Under the pieces are notes generated by a model. The model searched no databases, was not told the DNA's origin, and saw nothing but the letters and a program-made list of their open reading frames with translations. Shown here piece by piece: positions 32,575-47,500 of a stretch of DNA of 64,000 nucleotides. The DNA comes from Gyrodactylus bullatarudis (Eukaryota; Platyhelminthes; Monogenea; Gyrodactylidea; Gyrodactylidae). How positions within the stretch are numbered: position 1 is the stretch's first letter; each line of letters starts with the position of its first letter. The translations under genes and the position numbers were made by a program. The stretch is taken from positions 248,001-312,000 of the forward strand of contig SSNU01000208.1 of assembly GCA_012064415.1 (NCBI GenBank). Reading direction: 5' to 3'.

Positions 32575-35500
32575 TTAGAAGCCTTCAATGTAACAGTAAT
32601 TTTCCAATGCTGACAGCAAAACATACACGATCCATAGCAAGAAGAAAAATAAACTTGAAGCATATTTGAAGCCTTTTGGCCCACCTAGTTCACCGCCAAT
32701 ATTTGGTCGTCGTCTCAAGAATATCACCAGGATTGCAATCAAAGCAAAAATACAAAAGACTGTTACAGAAAATCCTAAGGACCCTGGTTCAACAACAAAC
32801 TTTGTACCATTGAAATAATGATAGACTGCTGCTATGGACCATGCTACGCCGAGACCAAGGAAAACGTTGACAGCATTACTTCCTGTTACATTACCCACTG
32901 AACCATCAGCAGTTTCATCACCAACAGCAGCAACCTTACTGGCAAATGTATCTAGGGAAAATTGAAAATTATGATTAAAATTGTTACGCGAGTTGATTTA
33001 TTCTTGGACCTTACCAGGAACTGAAGTTCCTAGGGCTACGAATGTGATTGCAGTGACGGAATCTGTCAATCCAACATTACAACCAAAGCCAGAGGCCAAG
33101 TCTCCAATAACGGCTGTCAGTAAGCCAATGACAATGATGCTTACAGCGAAACACAACCAACCACCAGCATATTCTAAAAACAAGCGAGATATGTCAACAA
33201 AAACGAATTTATATAGTGTCTTATTGATTTGAAATTATTTACTTTACTAGACAGATGACATCTGAATAGGAGAGAAATTAAGATGATGAAGAAATAGTTT
33301 TCTTCCGTTAGGGTTATAGCTAGCTAGTGTATTTCTCAAAATTTTCTTTGAAAGGATTCTGTTTGTGCTTACCTGTTGGGGGAACAAAGGCGAATAGTAC
33401 CTTCCAGAATAATGTGAGAAAGTGCATAACATAGTCGAGACATGAGGGTAACTTTTCCTCAGCATTTTCGTCCTCCTCATCTTGACCACCTGCAGAATGA
33501 AATGAAAAGAAAATGTGCGTAAAAATTAAAGTAGCCAACAGATTTTTAAAATCTAAATACGTATGTAAATATGTATGTGAAAAAACGAGGTTATTAACTA
33601 CTACTGCGGTACAAGTACCATTTTGCTAATAGAACAAACTATAAACGATATGTATTGCTTTCATTAAACAATGTAATGTACATAGTTGAAAATTAAACAA
33701 TAAAGTTGACGGAAAAAAAGGAAAAGTCAAATGTAATTTTGTCTTACTGATTAAAATTTAAATTCAGTACACAACACATGAGTAAAGGAAATATCGAAAA
33801 ATCTCTCAGAAAATAATAAATTAAAGCTGCTAAAAAATAAAAGACTAACGGAGAAATTTCCCAGTTAATAATAATACTTAATAAATATCATTATGTGTAT
33901 AGGAGTCTTTTAGTTGAAAGAAAAAGATTTACAAGAATATGCAAGAAAACTGGACAACTTTAGATCACACAGAGAGAAAGATAAATAATTGTGTATTATG
34001 TTCTATGGAAAACCCATCCAAAGACAAAAAATAGGCATGGAGACCACACACAAACAGATTGGTACAAGGAGTGTCGCGTGTCTCTCTAATTTTATGCAAG
34101 ATTATACAAAAGGAAACATTTTAAAATTGATTACAAGACCTATTCATTGAGGAAACTTAACTATAATGAATTCTGCTGCCTTATCCCTTAATTGGCGTTC
34201 AAATTGGTTATTGACTGAGACTATTTTCGATCAATTGTTGTTAACAGTAACAACAAGAGGGATTATCCCTAAATAGACGTAAATGAAGGAATTACGCAAT
34301 GATTTGTCCATATACTTGTCTAGGGGTTTCCTATACAACTTCAACTATCAAAGATTAGTGTGTGTGCTTTGGACAGAGAGAAGGGAAAGATTAGAATTTC
34401 AACTAAATCTATATCTAAATATTATATATTAGTTTTACATATCTATAAATATTCTGTATGGAGATCTTGCCTTAAAGTTTTGTAATCAAGTAACTACTAT
34501 TATTAATAGTCATATGTATATCGAGTGTATTGTGTGTCGAAAGAATGTGGAATTTAGACTATGGTTTAATATCTATCAACGTTGATATGATCCATAGTAG
34601 TACGTAAAATTTATTGATAAATGTAATCAAAGGTATCCCAAATGTATGCACTATATGGATATAGGAAGGAGGAAAGGAATAGGTCCAAGGTAAGAATTGT
34701 CGAGTTGAAGAAATGAATAAAATCGGATAAACCGCCCACATATCAATTATAATTGGTAATAAAGATAGATGTATGTTTAGAATTCTGGAATAGACTAAAG
34801 AATGCAGAAAATATGTGATCAGTTATTACGCCAGTATTAGAACATGTTGACATTTTAAGGGAAAATTGTTACCAGTTTTAAGGGGGAAATGGTTTACACC
34901 ATACTTTTTCTAGGTCAATGTTGAACCAGATGATGGTTTTAATGTCTGTGTTCTAGTTCATTACCAGAATATTAAAGGATTCAAGGACAGATTTCTACAC
35001 TTTAGTTATTCAGGTACAGTTTAGATATTCTTTAATGGATTTAACATATTCAACTGTGTTATATTATTATTATTATTATTATTAAGGTATAAAAGTTGGA
35101 ATTTACAAGTTTTATAAATGAGTCACAAAATAATGTGAAAGGATACAAAGTTTTAGCATGAGATTAGATGATTTTAGAGCCTGAAAATTTCCAGATTAAA
35201 TCTATCTGGGTTTTTTTCTTATCAAGGACATTTTTTCAAAGAACATATCAAGATCAAGATGAAAATTACACAAGAATCATGTTTTAAGACAGAAGTAAGC
35301 ATTTGTCATTGTATTCCAACACAATAACCTACATTTCCTATCCAGATACAAGTTTAAATGTGTACCATTATCATTTCAACTGGATCCCATGTGATTTGTT
35401 TCCATTATTAGTAAATTGGCATTAAGAATTTATAGTGTATTAATTTACTTATTAGAGAAAAAATAACAGTTAGATAGGAAGAAAATGATTTACCATAAAA

Positions 35501-38500
35501 ATTGAGAGGAGGATAAAGAAAAAACGTCGCATTTATGGAAGGGTAGTAGTGAAAAAAAGGGAATGTTGTGCAGTTCCTTTTATGAGCATGTGTTTTCTGT
35601 CAATCATTGACAATAGAAAGAGAGACAATTTTATTCTGTGTTTAACCAGGAACGAGATATGAAGCAGAAAAGATCACCAGATAGTAAAAGTGTGTTATAT
35701 TGCAAATGGTATGAATACACCATTTCTAAACGTTTTTTCCTTCTTCTTATATATTATTTAAATATTAAAATTTTAACATTATTGGTACAATAATATTTTT
35801 TATCTCACCATATCAACCAGATTTAAAATTCTCATGACAGAAAATGTAGTAGAATATAACTTTTAGCCTGAAAAAGTTTCAAAAATGATTAACAAACCCT
35901 AGATTGAAAAGATTGAAAAGGGTCCGAGATATTGCTGAATTGTAAGAGCATTTAAATTTAACTCTTATCAGTATGAACCTCGAGAGTATTGAATTAAAAA
36001 AAGTATAAAAATAATAAAGTGTGAGTTGGAATTCTTATACAGCACGATCAATAACAATGAAGCATAAAAGTATGTATTGCATGTTTCGACCAATAGAATG
36101 AAGCAAGTGAAAAATCAATGATTATTCGATCAAAGAGAATAGTAATAGTGAAATTGAAAAAAATGGTATGAATGCTAAATGAATAAGTATATAAAGTTAG
36201 TGTATTAAATGAGAATCAAAAGAACAATTTACTACTTTTCTACAACTATATTGCTATTTGTAAAATACTACCAATAATTATTCAGCTATTCTAGCAAGAG
36301 CATTATAGAAAATTGTATTTTTTTCATTAAAATCAAGTCCAATCAAATGATCATATAATAATTATTGTAGTTATAACAATAATAGTGATACAATCGAAAT
36401 ATATCCATTCTATTATTAGAATGAATGAATCCAGTTTGAAATGACAACAAGTTGGTAAGATTTTGGACCAATCAAAAATTGGTATAGAAAAGTTCATTCA
36501 TTTTCACAAAATAAAAGAGATTCATTCATAATAATAGTAGTATTTTCATTTGAGAATAAATTTCGTGTATTAAAAAGAAAGAGATAGATAGATTAGAAAT
36601 TATTACCTGGTTGTTGTTTTTTTAATCATATCAGAAAAACGATGAAAAACAAGAAATGATGAAAACAGGCTTACCTTTCTTTTTTTCTTCACGTTAAAGT
36701 GGAGATGAAGAGATAAAATGAGTTAATTGACAATTTTGTATTCTCAGAAAATATTTTACTAAATAGAGAAAGAAAGATTGATCGCTTTCGTGTTATTAAC
36801 GATTTGAGTTCATTCATTTAGAGTTTATGTTGTTGTTTTAGTCTCAAGTGAGAATTGTTCCGAGGATAATTGCCAGACAGAACAGTTTGAGATGAAATGA
36901 AATTGAACTTTAGTCGATAATCCCAATAAAGAGTTTATTTTTACGGTATTTTTTATTTTATTGGTAGAGAAATTAGAAATAATAATACGTAGATTACGTA
37001 TTCAAAGTGTGATGACTGACACATGAGCTAAATCATACTCTCTCTAATAACATTTGATTTGGTCTCGTTTATAGGTTATATTTTTACACATGTGGTAGTA
37101 TGAGAGACACACATTGACCAATCAATACATGTATAACCAATAGATTATCAAGAAAAGATGGATAAATATGTAGTAAAAATTTGGTAAGGGATTGACTTGA
37201 AGGGAACAATAATCTATTACTTAGAATACTGTATACTAAGAAAAGATGGATTAGAACGGGAGCTTGTGGATAAAACAAAAATTAAGGACTCAGTGAAAGT
37301 GAGAGAAGGATGGATGGATAGTCTCTCGGGAGAATTGACATTAAAAACAAATGATATGTATACAACATGGAAAAAAGAAAGGAAAAGAGATTGAAAAAGA
37401 TAAAGAAATATTCACAGGGATCAAGAGAGGAGTGGAGAAAAATGACATGTAAGCAAAGGGATAACCATGTTGGTAGGTATATTCCTCTGTGTGCTTTTTC
37501 AATGGAAAAAATTAGAGGATTCTATATTGAGAGACATTTCAAGACATTTCGCTGTGGTAACACAAGAATGAAATTGGGTAAAAATTTACATTTTATTCTT
37601 GGAACCAGGCATGTAAATAAGTAAAAAAATAACCGATGAAGAGATAGAGAGATACTATACTACTAATTACTTTACAAAGAGAGATTTTTGGAGGCCTGTT
37701 TGATTACTTACTGTGTGCGAGCAATCATAATGTCTATAGTGTAGATAACTTTTTCTCCATTTCACTTTAGTAGTCATATATAATAGTAACGTCAAGATGA
37801 GAATCACAGAGGGAGAGGAAGAAGGAGAGACAGAATCTTTTCGAGAATGAATGAAGGGAGGCAGAGAAATTCGAGATAATCCTCAACTCTTTAGCTATAT
37901 ATCCAAATAACTGCAGATTAACTTTCTCTTCTTGATCAGTTTAAATCAATTTTTCAACTTTTTACTAATCCTGCAAACTATATTTTATGATAGCTACATA
38001 AATATAATAAATAGGTGTGTGTATATGGATTTAATTCCTAGCGTATTTATCCTATTATTTTTAGTAGTAGTGTATTTTAATTAGAGAATTGAGATTAATC
38101 TAGTTTAGTTGATCTGGAGACAGAAAAAAATTGTTCCAGATATCCAAGGGAGATTATAGAGGAATGTTTTTCAGAGGATATGAATGGAGCACACACGTTA
38201 TTTGAAGATCCGATAAGTGTATTTTTGAATACATTTTTATAACAAGATCATCAAGAGATCTATTAACAGGAGAGAGAGAGAGAGGGATTGAACAGAAGCA
38301 GAAAGATGATGAGATTCTTGTTACTCCTTCTTCACCCTCTCCGTTCTTTTCTTTCATAGAATCAAATTGATACTTGATATTTAATTAACGCTAGATTTAA
38401 CAAACAAATACATTACTTTGTATACTTGAAGAGGGAGTTGAAATTTCAATCTCATCTCATCAAGAGACAAAAAGAGTTCACGGACAAGGAATACATTGAG

Positions 38501-41500
38501 TGAAATAGGGAGGATTTGGTGAGACCCATCTGCTATAGAAATAGTTTTAACAGTTAATAGGTTGGAAGAAGAAAGGTACATTTAAGAGGAATATAAACAT
38601 CTATTACTAATCAGGCTAGTCTCAGAGTTTGTAGAGATTAAAATTGACTGAAAATGGCCAAGAAAATTGCAAATTTTTCGCATATAGACAAATTGAGTAG
38701 AATACATAGAATAGAGAGTACAGAAAAATGTCAATAGAGTAAACAATTTTGAGTAGTAAAAATCAGTATTGATTAGGGATTTGGGTGAGATTGGAAAGAG
38801 TTACACAAAAAGTTGTTTTTTCTTGGATTACATTATTAATGCACACACAATCGGGGGGATGAAAACTTTGGAATGACTCAACATGATAGGTTTTTCCAAA
38901 GTTTTCAATCCCTTGATGGTAGATAATAATAACTGAACCAAAATTTTACACTACAAATGCTCCTCTGAGAAATCAGTATGGATAATGTGAAAGGTAACAA
39001 AAAGTAAAACAAACTTTTCTCTTGATGATGTTGCAAGCATGAAAAGGAATTCAAAAATAGATGGGATTAGTTCAGGGAACCGTAGAGATAAATTTCTTCT
39101 TCGTTATAATTAAGAATTATAATCCTCATGAAACATGTGTGTATTCAAATTTATTTTCTACTCAAAAAAGGTAAAATTCTTGAAAAGTACAGGAATCCTT
39201 TTCGGTATTCTAATTGGTTGGATAATTTTTCCTGGAATGATTGATTCACCCAAGTTGTATTCAATCGCAAGGAAATAAATGCATATTTCCTTATTCTTTC
39301 TTACTGCCAGTCTATAGTAAGTAAACCTAGAATGGTTATTTCTAACAAGGCGAGAGAGAGATTGACTTTTTGTTCTTTGTAGAAATGCAAAAAGTTTACC
39401 GCTCATTCTATTCTAGAACACAATCTTTTAGCGAAGAGATTGATAAGTACATATAGAGTATATTTTTATATGTTCAAATTTACTCACCAGCTGAGACTGT
39501 GATTGCCTCAATGAATTGTTCCTTCCAGGAGGATGTACTAACCACTAATGCCATCTTGCCATGCTTCATCAAACGGTCAACTGTATTCTAAATTGGGGGG
39601 AATGAGAAAGAATGCATCTTTAGATTAATTAACGAATATCTTTTCTGTAACACAAAAAAAACAAATTCAAGAAAATCTCAGAGTATAACAAACAGGTTAT
39701 GTTTAAAAACTATGTTGTTTTTCAATGATCATGTGTCTCAACCTTGTGAATAGGTAATAAAAACTCTCTATAGTTGGAATATCTAAATATTATGTGATGA
39801 TAATATTGACCAAACTTATTATCCCAAAAATTCATCTCCTCTAGTCTAGTGGAGAGAATGTACTTGATTTAAATATATCGAATCAGGCTGTAATATTAGT
39901 GGTAGTGTAATAATGTGTATTATTTTAATTTACCCCAAGAATGCAATTTTTAGTTTAATTGGTCGGTTTCAGATGAAATGAATTGAAAATTGTACTTTTG
40001 TGCAGGTACACTTTAAAATATGCATTCAATCATTTCTGAGAATAGAATACATTTCTTCTCTTTCTTCCATGTGCAAATCTATCAAATCGAAAGAACATGA
40101 TAGACATTTGACTTGAAGAAGAATTTCCAGAGGAGAGAGTACACGTTTTAATGAATTGTGAAAATTTCTTTTGGTTTTGTTTCATTTCCAAGGATTAATT
40201 AGAATTAATGATAAGATTGGCTGGCTTCATTTACTTTTAAAGGTGTTGTTTGATAAAAAAAAGTTCATTTCGGAGCAAGTGCGCATGGAATTTCAGTAAT
40301 AAATCAAGAAAAAATATAAAACTTCATTTTTTTATTGGTTTGGGAATCTTTGGGAAAGTTTGCACCCTAATGGGAAATTAGACGTGTGTCGGGTGGTTCA
40401 TAGACATAATCTTTTGCAGCATTTTTGGGTCGAAATAAAAACGTCAATCTATAAATTATAACTTAGGAAAAGAAAAATGCTATTTTATCTTGAAATTTTA
40501 TCGTTTGATTTAAAATTTTCAGGTATTTCTACATCAAAGATAATATTGACTAATTTTTTTGGCTATTTGTTAACGAATGGTATTTTGTTCTAACAGAATT
40601 TTGCTAATTATTTCATATTCGAATGGATGGAGATAAGTCATGATTGGCTGTTCGTTTATAAACGTTCGTAATTATGGAGAATTGAGATTTCCTCAGCCTA
40701 CTGTAATATATAATTTGAAAATGGAATAGCTAGGATTTGTCAAAAAATTTTACTAGGATATGTAGCATAAGATTGCAGACAAAAGAACATTGAGTATGAA
40801 TCAACTAAACATTGGCTAACCCAATTTTCCAACATCAAGTATCTTTTGATGATTAATAAGCCATTTGAAGATGAAAATTCCTAAAAAGGTTTTGCATATA
40901 TGACAAAAATATAGATGAAGAATAAAAGTATTTAGTCTGCACTTGATTGTATTTTTATTTTCATTGTATTTTCAAATTATGTAAGGTTGCTAATTTTGAT
41001 GAAATCTCACTGTACTCAGCTGTTTGGACAAATTATAATTAGCAAGTGGAAACTCTATATGATTAGAATATAGAAGATGTGTAAGGCTTGGAAACGAGGA
41101 GAAAAGAGAAATTACAATTAAAAAACTATTTCTCCCCATCTTGTAAGAGAAAAGAAGAACTCAGTGTTTATGTTACATATTTTCTCTCATTTAGAGATGC
41201 GTTTATGAAAAAAAAAGATTTCATGTACTCTTTCTCTCTTTCTCTTCAAATCTATATGAGTACAGATATTTCACTCACTTGAAATGGATATATATAGAGA
41301 CAGAGAAAGAGAGTTCTCACACTCCAACATGGACAAAAACAGAGAAGGTACTTTTACTTTTCATTCTTGTTTTGTTTTTATTCTACTCCAAGAGAGAAAA
41401 AGAACTCTTCAAATTTGAGAGAGTGAAGAGAAAATGTTCTTTTCTCCTTGTAATGTAGAGAGAAGATGGTAATAATAACCAGACATACTCGTCAACTTTA

Positions 41501-44500
41501 CTTCTTGGCGTGAAGAAAACCAATGCCATTTCTTTGAGAGGACACAAAAAGGGATAATACAGCAATGTGTGAATTAAAGACTCTTGGAGAGCTTTCTCTA
41601 CAAGAATTTGATTTACAAGAAAGGAAATATTACCCTTCTAGTGATGAGACAAAAGAATTTTGATGCATTTTCAAGTTTAACACACACACACACAGTTCCT
41701 ATAGTATATGATATTGTAGTTGCGGGTAATAGTAGAGATAGATTTTGTTGCTATGGAAAAATATTATTTTGATTTGATCTCAAATGTTGAAATTTATATA
41801 GAAAAAGGAGAAGTACCGGACACCATAGTCTATAGACTTTAAATTTAATCTAAAAGAAAGGAAAAAGGGTAAAAGATGATTAAATGAACACAATCCTCAA
41901 AATGAGAGTTTTGATTGTTGAGAGGAAAACTGAAAAACCTAGATTGATTCATAAACCTGTCCAAACCAGCCATCTGTATCAAAGGACAGTTACGAAAAAA
42001 CCCGTTAGAACTATCCCCTCATTGAATTAATGATTAGTTTTCATCCTGTTGAAGAGTGGGGAAATTGAAGTTAAGCCTGAGTATATGTGGCTGTCAGTTG
42101 ATCATTATTGTAAAGTGACAGGCGAAACTAGTAAGAACTAGTGTGTATTCATTAACTGATTATGACAGTTTAGATCAATAAGCTTGACAAGATGTATTTC
42201 GATCAGAATATACGAATAGAATTGTATTGGGTATACAAGAATTGAAACATATAATTATCATTGTAATTCTAAGAAAGGGGAGAGAAAAGTTTTATGAAAA
42301 GCAAATCTTGGAGATTATAAATTTTACAAAATAATGACGAAATGGGTACATCGTGATAAGTGAGATTTTGTTATCTTTCTGATTTATGATGGTAGAGTCT
42401 TACAAGATTTGCATGCATATACAGCATATATTATACATATGGATGGATCTTAAAATTGATAAAAGAGAATTACTCTAGCAGTCGCTGGCAAATCGATATT
42501 CATACTTTAAGAGTTTAAGTATTCTGAAGACTAGATGATTGCACCTTTATTTTGCTTTTTTTATTATCAATGAGAAAGAGGGTGAGAATTGTCTTCAAGT
42601 TGATGAAAACTGCAAAAAAATCGATCCACAACCAAATTCAGCTCAATTCATAGTAAAAGTTTAAATCCTGAATAAAACTGAGACAGTCACGATAAACAAG
42701 TTTAGTCTCATCTGGCAATGGGTTAGCTCATGTTGTTGAATACTTACAAATCGATCGTAATCGTAATCTTAGTTTTGTAAAAGTTACATGTTTGTTTTGC
42801 TGTTCCATGAGACAGTGTGCAATATATGATTAGAATTGCAAAAAAATCGACCCATTACAATTTGCAATTAGACTTACCTTGAATTCATCACTTTCGATAA
42901 TGTTGACTTGAACACGTGTTGTCTCACCCAATCGAGGTTTACCCGTGTCAACTTTGGGATCAGCTTCATCTGCTCTAGATTCGTCAGAGTGTACTTGAAC
43001 CTTTTCTTTATCTTCAATGAAATGATGTGCCAACTTTGATAAGAGTCCTATTGTTTGAGTGATAAAAAGAAGATTGATTAAAGCACTAATCGAGGATAAT
43101 GTTGGAAGATAATGGAGAAAATTAAAAATGTAAAATAAATGGAGATGAATAAGGACAGAAACAAGTGTGTTTCTCTCCTGGAAGAATACTAGAATAGATT
43201 TCAACTATTTTTGTTGTATTCTTTCATTGTTTGAGAACTTCTCTATAAATTTTTGGGAATGGATGACAAAAATTTGGGAGAAATGACATTAAAATAAGCA
43301 TATTTTTTACACAAACGCGTGGCTAGTCAAACTGATATGTATTAGAATGTTGTTAGGTCAAAAGTGGATTCAGTCAAAGTTCTTACTTTTTTTGGCTATT
43401 CAAAAATACAGTCATAATTAAATTATTTTAATAGATTCAACTTCTAACAGGTAGCTTTGAGGTTTAAGGTTGAATGAAAAAGTCGAGAAAAATACAACCT
43501 TCATTAAATATTGTATATTTCAATGGATTCTACTGATTTTGGTGTTCTATTCTAATTCGATAAGTCAAGTTATTTATAAGGGGATGTTTCTCCGTTTATT
43601 AATTCATTATAATATATATATTTGAGTATTTATATATCTAGATAGATACATATCGTATAAAATGTTCATATTGTGCATATTGTAAATGATTTAGAGACAG
43701 GGACGGCATGCAGATTTGTATAGAATCATCGTAGACTCTATTGTAAAAAAGTGTTTGTGTGGAAATTTTCAACTGAAAAGAGACATTATGTTTAGAATAA
43801 TCGTACTACTCTACCATGTATTATATGTATGCGTTTATTTAGCCTCTCTAAATTATTAATGAAATGTTGGAAATGAACAACACTTGATTTGGGTATTAAA
43901 TTGATCTCCTTTTTCCTACTACATTCTAATCTCTTCAAGTATTTTCAATGATCATTCCACTTTGGAAACTACTACTATTGAGAGATAAATGCAGCGAATG
44001 GAAATCTCTTGTTGATCCATTGTACTTGGCAAAAAAACTATCTATTCAAACATGCATTTAATCTAATTTAGAATGTGAAATTCGAATTTTTTGCAGGAAA
44101 ATAAACTAAAACTTTATCATTGAAGATTCTGAAAAAAGGGAGATCAACATTTGGACAGGAAACATGTGGGGAAATCACTGACACTGATAATGGGTGAGAT
44201 TGTTTTAATCTAGGGATTAATTATTATTGTATATTCTCTATTGGTTGTTATTCTATCGTGAAAATAACTACTTCTTCATGGACCATGCCTTGGAATTATT
44301 TTAGTACATACATCCGAATGTTGGTTGTTAGTAGATGAGGAATATCTGTTCTATGAGAGTAATTTATTGCTAATCTTTATGGAGAGTAAAAAATTTTGAA
44401 AAAAATCACCTTTCTTTAATAAAAAATACCAATACTACTTTATAGGTGGGTGACTGTCTTTGTAATGAAAAAAGATAATACACGAACATACACACATCAA

Positions 44501-47500
44501 GGTTGACATTTAGTGCATATTCCAAATGTGTCTGTTTAGTGGCCCACCCCAAGATGATAATGAAGATGATGGTTGGGAGATTATTACAACAACATGGTTT
44601 CCAGTTAGTGCCAGATTGTAATAAAAGTTGTAATTAAGACTACTTAGAGTATTATGGACTGAAAGAAGGAAAAGTCATCAATTCTGATATCTCAATATAT
44701 AGATCAGGTAGGAATGAAGGTGGGTGAGGATTGGTGAGAGACACACAAACAGACACAAGAATATCAAAAGAAAAGATAACCTTTTTATTTGTATCATTAT
44801 CTAATGACTATTTCTTCATTCCTTTTCATGTTTAATAATATATAGATTAACTACTTCAACTAACCTTGCTCATCAAATTCTGATCATATAATATACAAAT
44901 GTATCATTTATTTGACAGAATCATAATTGAAAAAATACTAGTATTGAATTGATTAGCTTTTGGGGATAGTAACCAAAATACAGTCTGACTTATCAATCTC
45001 AAAAAATGAATTGAATTGGGATTATAGTATTACTCGTTCTGGTTAATCATGATTAGTCTTTATTAACAAATCAAATGAACCAATTAATCAAGGATATTCT
45101 TAGTACACAGAGGAACCTACCATTCTCTGAAAAATAACAAAAATTTTATACATTATGAAATATTACATGACGAATAATCAGTGACCAATGTATATATAAA
45201 GATAAATTAATGCAGAGAGATACTGTATTTATTGAGAATAACTCAAGGTATCGAGTGTTTGTTAATGCTTTCAAGGCTATTTAAAATGAAACAAGGTAAA
45301 TAAAATGAATTGTTTTGTTCATTAAAACAGTGCAATACACGAAAACTCACCAGTATCTGTTGGTCGAATTGATATATTTGATTTGTTTTCAAATTTGTTG
45401 ACATAATTCATATCCAGACATGAACACAAAGGACAGAGGATGGAGAGAATAAAGAGATAGGGATTAATTTTTGAGAAGAAATCACAATTGAACATTACAG
45501 CAAATTTATTGTATATAGAAAATGTAATATGTATGTAAATGTATGTTAAGAAAACTGATGCGATTATAATTTACAGAACAAAAAAATACATTTTTTGATG
45601 AATATTTTTCTCAGGAATGTACGTTCAAAATATGTATCCATACAGTCATATTGGTCCTAACTGATGCTTCAAGAAACTAAAAGGAATAAGCTACTATTTC
45701 TTTCATTTCACCAGTTCATCTAACCATGATAGTGTGTCGAGTTTTTAAAGAAATTTAAATGGTGATACAAAACTTGGGTTAACTAAATGAATCTATTTTT
45801 TCTTGTTTGACAAGATCTATTTGTATAAGGGTTATTATTCTCTTTTTTTATCACAATGTATGATGGTATATCTCCAAACATACACTGTGTTGTTGGTGTT
45901 ATTATTATCATTATTTAACTTTCAAGTCAATTAAATTTAAAGGTGTTCATGTTGGAAGAGAGAAAGAGTAAAGAAAAGAATATATAGGTATATGTATGTA
46001 TACAATTGATTGAAATGAAATAACAACTTGTCAAAAAATATATAGAGGGACAGAGAGCGCACAAGAGAAATATTCAAGTATATACTTTTGCATTAGAGAG
46101 AAATGAATTGTTCTTACGATGATGGATTACTTGATAGAGAGAACATAATTATAAATCTTGTTGAATATATTATTATGTATTTATGCACACAGTAAAATTA
46201 AAGTAGTATGGACATTGGTAATATGCAGATAATAATGTTAATACAAATCCTTACTTTGTACCAAGAGTCCTCTAGTTATTGATTTTGCAGTTTGGTGTTC
46301 AAAATAATCGTTGTGTGGTTAAAAAATTATAGTATATTATTGTGCTAATTTTTTTCACACATTCAGATCCAAATCATAATAATAATAATAGAGTAAAGAA
46401 TGCAAGGGGAAAAAATCAATATATCCAATATTTGGAGAATTGAGTGAAATATACAATTTCTATAAAAGACTTTGTTTATCTCATTTCCAAGGATACTTGA
46501 TAAAATTGCTTACTCTACTCAAAGATAACTGGTCTTCAAGATGAGAGAACTCAGACATTTTCAATTCAAGAGTACTTTCACTACATTTCAATGTAATTTA
46601 GTTATTGCAAAATACTACACTTAACAGAGCAGAGAATAGCATTTATAGCTGATACACAAACACATTGTATTACACCGGGCTCATTAAGTTTAAATATGAG
46701 AGCAAAAATGAAAAATCAAATATGTAATTAGAAAAAGTAAACCAAGCTAGACTTGAGAATAGTTTTTTGTTTTTTCACCAAAGTGTAATGCTTGCGCACA
46801 TGTGAATCAAATGAGTATTGCGAAAAAAACCTTTGATGCTAATAAGCTGGAGAGAGAATGATGGGTTTTTTTGAAATTATCATAGAGTACTAGTCAAGTT
46901 TATATAGAGCTCACCAAAGATAGATAGATAGGAGAAGGGATAATAAAAACATAAACAAATATTCACAAGTGTGTGGTGTGGAATGAGCAAAAGAGACGCG
47001 GAAAAGAAATACACTAGTTGTTGATCATCATGATTTAATTAGGATTATTTACTGCAGTATATGAAAATTTAGTTGTTGTTATTTTTGCATAATTGAAACG
47101 TTAATAATACATTTAATAATAAAAATATAGAGTAGTATATGAAGAAGGGGATGGAAAGAAAACTATTTTTGCTTGAATATACAAACCTTGAATACGTTGA
47201 CGAGTTCTTTTCATTTTCTCTATAAATCTTTTTTCAGCCATCTCTGTAAAATGAGCAATTGAAGTGTGTTGGTGTGTGTGTGTGTTGTTTTACAAATATT
47301 TATTTATCATTAATTGCATATGATACCCTAAGTTTGGGAGATCAGTGAATGTTCTTTAGTGAATCTGGGTTGAACCTCGAGGAACATTTAGAGCAGGATT
47401 ATTTTATTCTTTATTGCATGGAGCATGACTTTGTTTTAACCCTATCGAGACAATAAGATTTTCTCTTGATCTTATGTAGGATTTTGGCAATAATATCCAC

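Noticed and set aside
37197..37624. Adjacent lysine-rich frames on the + strand
   Set aside because: Purine-rich intron sequence of the opposite-strand gene gives K/R/E-rich frames by composition alone.
45357..45480. A longer exon ending at the GTGAGT donor at 45345-45350
   Set aside because: No AG acceptor occurs in the upstream sense-strand stretch except just before the 6-nt candidate, so a normal-sized exon is not possible.
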